A stretch of DNA of 64,000 nt from Neisseriaceae bacterium (GTDB taxonomy: Bacteria; Pseudomonadota; Gammaproteobacteria; Burkholderiales; Neisseriaceae), in NCBI GenBank assembly GCA_017991555.1, contig JAGOQM010000001.1, positions 372,001 through 436,000 on the forward strand, written 5' to 3'. The position numbers were made by a program, and so were the translations under genes. Of the stretch, positions 58,956 to 64,000 are shown one piece after another. The first letter of the stretch is position 1, and each line of letters begins with the position of its first letter. The notes beneath the pieces were generated by a model. The model saw nothing but the letters and a program-made list of their open reading frames with translations. It had not been told where the DNA came from and did no database searches.

Positions 58956-59603
58956 ATGGAATTAATCACCACCCTATTGGATTATTTCTTAAACCTAGAC
59001 GTTCATCTACTAGAGCTTAGCCAAAACTACGGCCCTTACATTTACCTGATATTATTCTTAATCATCTTCTGTGAAACCGGCCTCATTGTGACGCCATTTT
59101 TACCAGGCGACTCCCTGTTGTTTATGGCCGGCAGCATCGCCGCTTTGGGCGAAATGAACATCTACCTGATGATGAGCCTATTGATTGTGGCCGCCATCTT
59201 GGGCGACACGGTCAATTACGCCATCGGTAACGCCCTAGGCGCCAAGTTGTTCAGTAACCCCAACTCAAAAATATTCAAACAAAGCCACTTGACCAAAACC
59301 CATGCGTTTTACGAAAAGCATGGCGGCAAAACCATCATCATCGCCCGCTTCGTGCCCATCGTGCGCACCTTTGCGCCTTTTGTGGCAGGCATGGGCAAAA
59401 TGTCGTATCGCAAATTCATTACCTATAACGTCAGCGGTGCCGTGATTTGGGTACTGCTATTCGCCACAGCGGGCTATTTATTTGGTAACCTAGACATTGT
59501 GAAGAAGAACCTATCGCTCATCATGCTGGGCATCATTATTTTATCGATTATGCCAGGCGTGGTGGAGTACCTACGTCATCGTAAAGGCAGCAAAAACCAA
59601 TGA
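58956..59603 (+). CDS. DedA family membrane protein
   Basis: 215 residues with several membrane segments. It has [27 protein letters not shown] and [28 protein letters not shown], the two paired motifs of DedA (SNARE-associated) proteins, with the conserved Arg and Glu. DedA proteins act as undecaprenyl-phosphate or lipid carriers (proposed flippases). Its stop overlaps mutL by 4 bases. Confidence 0.92.
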   Translation: MELITTLLDYFLNLDVHLLELSQNYGPYIYLILFLIIFCETGLIVTPFLPGDSLLFMAGSIAALGEMNIYLMMSLLIVAAILGDTVNYAIGNALGAKLFSNPNSKIFKQSHLTKTHAFYEKHGGKTIIIARFVPIVRTFAPFVAGMGKMSYRKFITYNVSGAVIWVLLFATAGYLFGNLDIVKKNLSLIMLGIIILSIMPGVVEYLRHRKGSKNQ

Positions 59604-61495
59604 GTCACATCATTCAATTACCCGACCACCTCATCAACCAGATCGCGGCGGGTGAAGTGGTTGAACGCCCGGCCAATGCCCTCAAAGAAATCCTTGAGAA
59701 CAGCATTGACGCCGGCGCCACCGACATTCAAATTGAATTGGTCAACGGCGGCACCAAGCTCATGCGCGTCAGCGACAACGGCAGCGGCATGCTTGAGGCC
59801 GACCTGGCCTTGGCCTTACACCGCCACGCCACCAGCAAGATTAAAAGCCTGCACGACTTAGAACACGTACAGTCGATGGGCTTTCGCGGTGAAGGCTTGG
59901 CCAGTATTGCCGCCGTCAGCCGTCTTACCCTCAGCAGCAAGCACGCCGACAGCGAACACGGCCACCAAATCGTGGCCATCGACGGCAAGCTGCATCCGGT
60001 CACGGCCACGGCCCATAACCTGGGCACCACGGTTGAAATTGTAGACATCTATTTCAACACGCCGGCGCGCCGTAAATTCTTAAAATCAGACAACACCGAA
60101 TACGCCCACTGCCTGAGCGCGATTGAGCGCATTGCCTTGGCCAACCCACAGATTGCGTTTTCAGTACGCCATAACGGCAAACAAACCCTCAGCTTTCCAA
60201 TACAGTCTGGCTTAGACCGGACCGCAGCCATTTTAGGCGAAGACTTTAAAGCGGCAGCCTTAACCGTGCCAGCGCAAGAAGGCGTGCTGTCGCTCAGTGG
60301 CTATATTTCAAGCCCCACCTACAGCAAGGGCAAGACTGACAAGCAGTATTTTTATGTGAATGGCCGTTTTGTTCGTGACAAAGTGTTATTCCACGCGGCC
60401 AAACAGGCCTATCGCGATGTGTTACACCACGAATTAACCCCTGCCTTTGCGTTATTTTTAACCATGCCACCAGAAATGGTGGACGTCAACGTCCATCCCA
60501 CCAAAACTGAGGTTCGGTTTCGTGAAGGCCAAGCCATTCATCAACTGGTGTTTCATGCGCTTAATCGGGTTTTGGCCGACACCCGCGCCGACATCCGCCC
60601 GTCCATTAGCCAGCCGGCCTTGGGCCTGGGCGTTGATCTCAACGCAGGCAAAACCGCCGACTTTATGCCCGGCGGCGGCTCACACGCCAGCACAAGCACA
60701 GCACCTTCAGGTGGCGGCGGCGTGGCGCCCGCACCGTTTCGCCCACAAAGCGGCGGCGCCAGCTATCAACGCCCTCTGAGCCTGAACCAGGCCAAAGAGG
60801 CATTGAACGCGTACGAAAACCTATACCAACGCCCCGCCGAACTAGACCAAATCGCCGCCGCCCAGGCCGCTTTGGCCGAGCCCACGGCCGGCACCGAAGC
60901 GCCACCGACCGAGCATCCGTTGGGCTACGCCATTGCCCAGCTGTGTGGGATTTACATTTTGGCGCAGGCAGAAAGCAGCCTGATTCTGGTCGACATGCAC
61001 GCGGCGCACGAACGCGTGACCTATGAGCGTTTAAAAACCCAGCTCGACGACGGCGATCTGGCCACCCAAACCTTGCTGATTCCGGCCTCTTTCGAAGCCA
61101 CAGCCCTAGAAGCAGCCACCGCGGCCGAGCACAAAGACACCCTACAGCAACTGGGTTTAGAGCTGTCTTTACTGGGCGAGCGCACCATCGCGGTTCGCTC
61201 CGTGCCGCTGATGCTGGCGAAGGGTGACTACGTCGGCCTGGCCCAGTCGATCTTGGCCGACATTCAAAGCTACGGCGCCAGCCACGTGCTGACTGAAAAA
61301 CGCAATGAGCTGTTGGCCACCATGGCCTGTCATGGCTCTATTCGCGCCGGCCGCCAGCTCACCCTCCCAGAAATGAACGCGCTGCTGCGCGACATGGAAC
61401 AAACGCCCCGCTCCAATCAATGCAACCACGGCCGCCCAACCTGGGTGAAGCTCAGCATTGACGAGCTAGATGGCCTGTTCATGAGGGGGCAGTAA
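59600..61495 (+). CDS. mutL: DNA mismatch repair protein MutL, endonuclease type
   Basis: 631 residues. The GHKL ATPase core has [27 protein letters not shown] and [15 protein letters not shown] Gly/Pro-rich linker (about 350-400) leads to the C-terminal domain. The motif [12 protein letters not shown], beginning at about residue 465, fits DQHA(X)2E(X)4E with M for Q, which is the nicking site of MutL proteins in bacteria without MutH. It therefore probably incises DNA itself. Confidence 0.95.
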   Translation: MSHIIQLPDHLINQIAAGEVVERPANALKEILENSIDAGATDIQIELVNGGTKLMRVSDNGSGMLEADLALALHRHATSKIKSLHDLEHVQSMGFRGEGLASIAAVSRLTLSSKHADSEHGHQIVAIDGKLHPVTATAHNLGTTVEIVDIYFNTPARRKFLKSDNTEYAHCLSAIERIALANPQIAFSVRHNGKQTLSFPIQSGLDRTAAILGEDFKAAALTVPAQEGVLSLSGYISSPTYSKGKTDKQYFYVNGRFVRDKVLFHAAKQAYRDVLHHELTPAFALFLTMPPEMVDVNVHPTKTEVRFREGQAIHQLVFHALNRVLADTRADIRPSISQPALGLGVDLNAGKTADFMPGGGSHASTSTAPSGGGGVAPAPFRPQSGGASYQRPLSLNQAKEALNAYENLYQRPAELDQIAAAQAALAEPTAGTEAPPTEHPLGYAIAQLCGIYILAQAESSLILVDMHAAHERVTYERLKTQLDDGDLATQTLLIPASFEATALEAATAAEHKDTLQQLGLELSLLGERTIAVRSVPLMLAKGDYVGLAQSILADIQSYGASHVLTEKRNELLATMACHGSIRAGRQLTLPEMNALLRDMEQTPRSNQCNHGRPTWVKLSIDELDGLFMRGQ

Positions 61496-62437
61496 GTGAC
61501 ACAACCTTCCGTACTGGCCATTTTAGGGCCCACGGCGTCGGGCAAAACCCAGCTGGCCCTAGACTTAGCCCAAGCCTTGCCGATTGAGATCATCAGCCTT
61601 GATTCGGCGCTGATTTATCGCGACATGAACATTGGCACCGCCAAGCCCACAGCCGCCGAAATGGCCCTGGTGCCGCATCATTTAATCGACATCATTTCGC
61701 CCCTAGACAGCTACAGCGCCGCCGACTTTTGCCGCGACGCCCTCGCGCTGATTCAGGAGATCACCGACCGCGGCAAGCTGCCCGTGATTGTGGGCGGCAC
61801 CATGATGTATTACAAAGCCCTCACCGAAGGGCTTAATGATTTGCCTGCGGCAAACGCAACCATTCGGGCCAGCTTACAGGCCGACAAAGCGGCACTGGGC
61901 CTTGCGGCGCTGTATGAGCGCCTACTGACGGTTGATCCAGACACGGCGGCGCGTTTAAAAGCGGGCGACAGCCAGCGCATTGAGCGTGCCCTTGAAATCT
62001 TTATGCTCACGGGCAAGCCCATGAGCCAGCACTTTAAAGAACAGGCCGCTCATAAGCCTGCTTTAAACCTGACCACTTTGGCGTTAATTCCTGAAACGCG
62101 CAGCCTGCTGCACACACAGATTAAACAACGCTTTGACAGCATGCTGGCGCAGGGCTTCATTGATGAAGTACGCGCCTTACAAACCCAGTACCCTGGCCTC
62201 CACGCCGACTTACCGTCGATTCGCTGCGTCGGCTATCGCCAGGCCTGGGCCTACCTTGCCGGCGAGGAAGACCTAGCCAGCATGACCGAAAAAAGCATTG
62301 TCGCGACGCGCCAGCTGGCCAAGCGCCAGCTTACTTGGTTACGCAGCCTCGACTATGAGCTGGCACTGGACCCCTATGTCGAAACCGATTTACTCACCCC
62401 TACTTTAGCCTTACTTGCTCGAAAGAACCTTGCATGA
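61496..62437 (+). CDS. miaA: tRNA dimethylallyltransferase
   Basis: 313 residues with a GTG start directly after the mutL stop. ILGPTASGKTQLALDLA is the P-loop, and SLDSALIYRDMNIGTAKPT and RCVGYRQAWAYL follow the MiaA pattern. It adds dimethylallyl to A37 of UNN-reading tRNAs. mutL-miaA order is common in proteobacteria. It overlaps the RDD gene by 4 bases. Confidence 0.96.
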   Translation: MTQPSVLAILGPTASGKTQLALDLAQALPIEIISLDSALIYRDMNIGTAKPTAAEMALVPHHLIDIISPLDSYSAADFCRDALALIQEITDRGKLPVIVGGTMMYYKALTEGLNDLPAANATIRASLQADKAALGLAALYERLLTVDPDTAARLKAGDSQRIERALEIFMLTGKPMSQHFKEQAAHKPALNLTTLALIPETRSLLHTQIKQRFDSMLAQGFIDEVRALQTQYPGLHADLPSIRCVGYRQAWAYLAGEEDLASMTEKSIVATRQLAKRQLTWLRSLDYELALDPYVETDLLTPTLALLARKNLA

Positions 62438-62952
62438 GTGTGACTTCCACCCCCGCGCCCTTTATCCGCCGTCTGTTTTCGATGATTTATGAATCTCTGT
62501 TGGTGACGGCTGTGTCTTTAGTGGCCCTGTTAATTTCAGTGCCTTTTACCTATGTTTTCCCGAGCAGCAGCATGGTGCCTCAGGTCATTTCTGGCCTTAT
62601 TTTGTGCCTGGCTTGGGGCATTTATTTTGGGCTGTCTTGGGCGAAAAGTGGCCAAACCCTACCGATGAAAGTTTGGCGCATCCGTTTAGTGGACCATCGC
62701 GACCAGCTGCTGAGCAAGCCACACATCGTGATTCGTCTGGCTTGGATGCTGACCTTCATGGTGGGCATTCCTGCGGTGGCGTACATGGCTGCCCGCAGCA
62801 AAGGCTTGCCCAGCCTCACCTCGTTTTACCTGGCCACGTTCTGGTGGATTTTAACCTGGGGCTACGCCTTCCTTAACCGCGACAAACAGTTTTTGCACGA
62901 CAAATTGGCCGGCACGCGCCAGATTTTGATTGAGAAAACCCCTCGCAAATGA
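62434..62952 (+). CDS. RDD family membrane protein
   Basis: 172 residues with three to four membrane segments. RRLFSMIYESLLVTAVSLVALL is the RDD start (here a variant, RLFSMIYE, without the full RDD triad), and GQTLPMKVWRIRLVDHR and QFLHDKLAGTRQIL are typical. Function is unknown; some members are ion transporters. Coupled to miaA. Confidence 0.82.
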   Translation: MSVTSTPAPFIRRLFSMIYESLLVTAVSLVALLISVPFTYVFPSSSMVPQVISGLILCLAWGIYFGLSWAKSGQTLPMKVWRIRLVDHRDQLLSKPHIVIRLAWMLTFMVGIPAVAYMAARSKGLPSLTSFYLATFWWILTWGYAFLNRDKQFLHDKLAGTRQILIEKTPRK

Positions 62953-62962
62953 ATTATTAAGC

Positions 62963-62999
62963 TTTTACCCTGTAAAACAGGGTAAAAAAACGCTATAAT
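62963..62999 (+). promoter_or_regulatory. Perfect palindrome overlapping the xpt promoter
   Basis: TTTTACCCTGT-AAA-ACAGGGTAAAA (62963-62987) is an 11-3-11 perfect inverted repeat. A TATAAT -10 lies at 62994-62999; the -35 position at 17 bp (62971-62976) falls inside the repeat. There is no T-run, so an operator or a 5' leader hairpin is more likely than a terminator. Confidence 0.6.
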
Positions 63000-63035
63000 C
63001 TCCGACTTAACTAAACTGACCTGGCTCACCACGCA

Positions 63036-63611
63036 ATGGAAGAACTCAAACAACGTATTTTAAACGACGGTCGACTACTTGATGGTTACATCTTGAAGGT
63101 CGACAATTTTTTAAATCATCAACTTGATGTACAACTTTTAGACAACATGGGTAAGGCCTTCGCTGAACGCTTTGCCGGTGTTGAAATTGACAAGATTTTG
63201 ACGATTGAAGCCTCTGGCATCGCCGTGGCCTGTATGGCCGCACGTCACTTTAATCATGTCCCCGTGGTGTTTGCCAAAAAAACCCAAAGCCTCAACATGG
63301 ATCAAGATGCCTATGAAAGCGAAGTGTTCTCCTACACCAAGCAACAGGGCTATAAGGTTCGTGTGTCGCATCGCTACTTGCATAAGGGCGAGCGCGTTTT
63401 GATCATGGATGATTTCTTGGCCCATGGCAACGCCAGCCTTGGCCTCATTGACTTAGTCAAACAGGCCGAAGCGATCCCTGTGGGGGTGGGCATTGTGATT
63501 GAAAAAGGCTTCCAAGACGGTGGCAAAGCCATCCGCGACGCCGGCGTTCAGCTAGAGTCGCTGGCGGTACTAGGCCCGATCGAAAATGGCACCATTGAGT
63601 TTTTAGATTAA
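63036..63611 (+). CDS. xpt: Xanthine phosphoribosyltransferase (Bacillus type)
   Basis: 191 residues. It starts MEELKQRILNDGRLLDGYILKVDNFLNHQLD, and the PRPP-binding motif is ERVLIMDDFLAHGNA. It converts xanthine and PRPP to XMP. It has its own terminator and no obvious purine riboswitch; a palindrome in its promoter is a possible control site. Confidence 0.93.
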   Translation: MEELKQRILNDGRLLDGYILKVDNFLNHQLDVQLLDNMGKAFAERFAGVEIDKILTIEASGIAVACMAARHFNHVPVVFAKKTQSLNMDQDAYESEVFSYTKQQGYKVRVSHRYLHKGERVLIMDDFLAHGNASLGLIDLVKQAEAIPVGVGIVIEKGFQDGGKAIRDAGVQLESLAVLGPIENGTIEFLD

Positions 63612-63631
63612 TTAACTCAGGCTGAAAACCC

Positions 63632-63660
63632 AAGCGCTTCTCCTCGAAGCGCTTTTTTTA
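63632..63660 (+). terminator. Terminator after xpt
   Basis: AAGCGCTTC and GAAGCGCTT with a run of seven Ts, 20 bases after the stop. Confidence 0.94.
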
Positions 63661-63695
63661 TGGGCGCCACCCTGCGCCTTCTAGCGGCCATAAAA

Positions 63696-63722
63696 AAGCA
63701 CCCAGCAGAAGCTTAGGTGCTT
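63696..63722 (-). terminator. Terminator for rpiA (leftward)
   Basis: AAGCACC at 63696-63702 and GGTGCTT at 63716-63722, with T-rich sequence on the minus strand, just after the rpiA end. Confidence 0.75.
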
Positions 63723-63751
63723 TAATGGCGGAGCCCGTAATGACTTCACGC

Positions 63752-64000
63752 CTAGCGTAGGATCTCTACCCCGTTTTCCGTGGCCAAGATCAGCACATGG
63801 GCACGGTGATGGGCGAAAATGCCGTTGTCCATCACGCCAGGAATGCGGTTTAACTCGTCTTCCATCGTCACCGGTTTATCAATAAAGAAATCATGCACGT
63901 CTAAAATGTAATTGCCACTGGCGGTTTTAAAGTCGGTACGCAGCTCCGGCATGCCGCCTAGCTTCACTAACTGGCGCGCCACAAACGAACGGGCGGGTGG
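63752..64000 (-). CDS. rpiA: Ribose-5-phosphate isomerase A, C-terminal part (partial)
   Basis: The gene runs off the right edge; 82 residues are visible. PPARSFVARQLVKLGGMPELR and then NYILDVHDFFIDKPVTMEDELNRIPGVMDNGIFAHHRAHVLILAT match the end of RpiA (ARxYVAREL-KLGG and LNxIPGVVxNGLFA). It interconverts ribose 5-phosphate and ribulose 5-phosphate. The start is not in the window. Confidence 0.93.
   Translation of the reverse strand, partial: PPARSFVARQLVKLGGMPELRTDFKTASGNYILDVHDFFIDKPVTMEDELNRIPGVMDNGIFAHHRAHVLILATENGVEILR

Overview
The window looks like chromosome of a Gram-negative betaproteobacterium, most likely of the order Neisseriales. This is inferred from gene content: thrS-infC-rpmI-rplT-pheS-pheT-ihfA-merR in one block, pqiABC, a lipoprotein between leuC and leuD, dsbD, and an endonuclease-type MutL. 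I did not see a canonical Neisseria DNA uptake word repeated, so the genus stays open. No phage, IS element, CRISPR array or rRNA operon is visible.

Region 1 (1-11505) is a catecholate siderophore locus. The end of a TonB-dependent receptor is followed by an MFS exporter, a MATE exporter, a siderophore-interacting reductase and a 2,3-dihydroxybenzoate (DHB)-AMP ligase. Convergent to these runs an operon for isochorismate synthase, isochorismatase, DHB dehydrogenase, a stand-alone aryl carrier protein and a free-standing NRPS heterocyclization (Cy) domain. A near-perfect Fur box lies upstream of that operon, which faces a divergent aromatic-acid-type MFS transporter. The free-standing Cy protein, with no amino-acid-activating module in view, is the most unusual item in the window.

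Region 2 (11567-20135) is an operon for ethanolamine (or another amino alcohol). It encodes a glutamine-synthetase-like ligase, an aldehyde dehydrogenase, an iron alcohol dehydrogenase, a PuuD-like gamma-glutamyl hydrolase, an organophosphate-type MFS transporter and an ethanolamine permease, with a divergent RpiR regulator. The set matches a gamma-glutamylation route: ligation, two oxidations, then hydrolysis to glycine and glutamate. It needs no EutBC and no microcompartment.

Region 3 (20136-25006) is accessory: a DUF2239 gene under a promoter bracketed by palindromes, a TetR/SDR/MFS module flanked by two nearly identical terminators, a small unknown gene, and about 520 bp of non-coding DNA with a nested hairpin.

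Region 4 (25007-46600) is housekeeping: yaeQ, arfB, modD, recG, fpr, folE2, dsbD, prmB, a squalene-synthase-like gene, dapE, arcC, cytochrome b561, leuC/D/B with a small lipoprotein gene, pqiABC and a small GNAT gene.

Region 5 (45974-53733) is the leftward translation block, from two tandem tRNA-Val(GAC) genes and thrS down to ihfA and a MerR-like gene. infC appears to start at a non-canonical AUC codon. Region 6 (53877-64000) holds elaA, tgt, yajC-secD-secF, dedA, mutL, miaA, an RDD gene, xpt and the end of rpiA.
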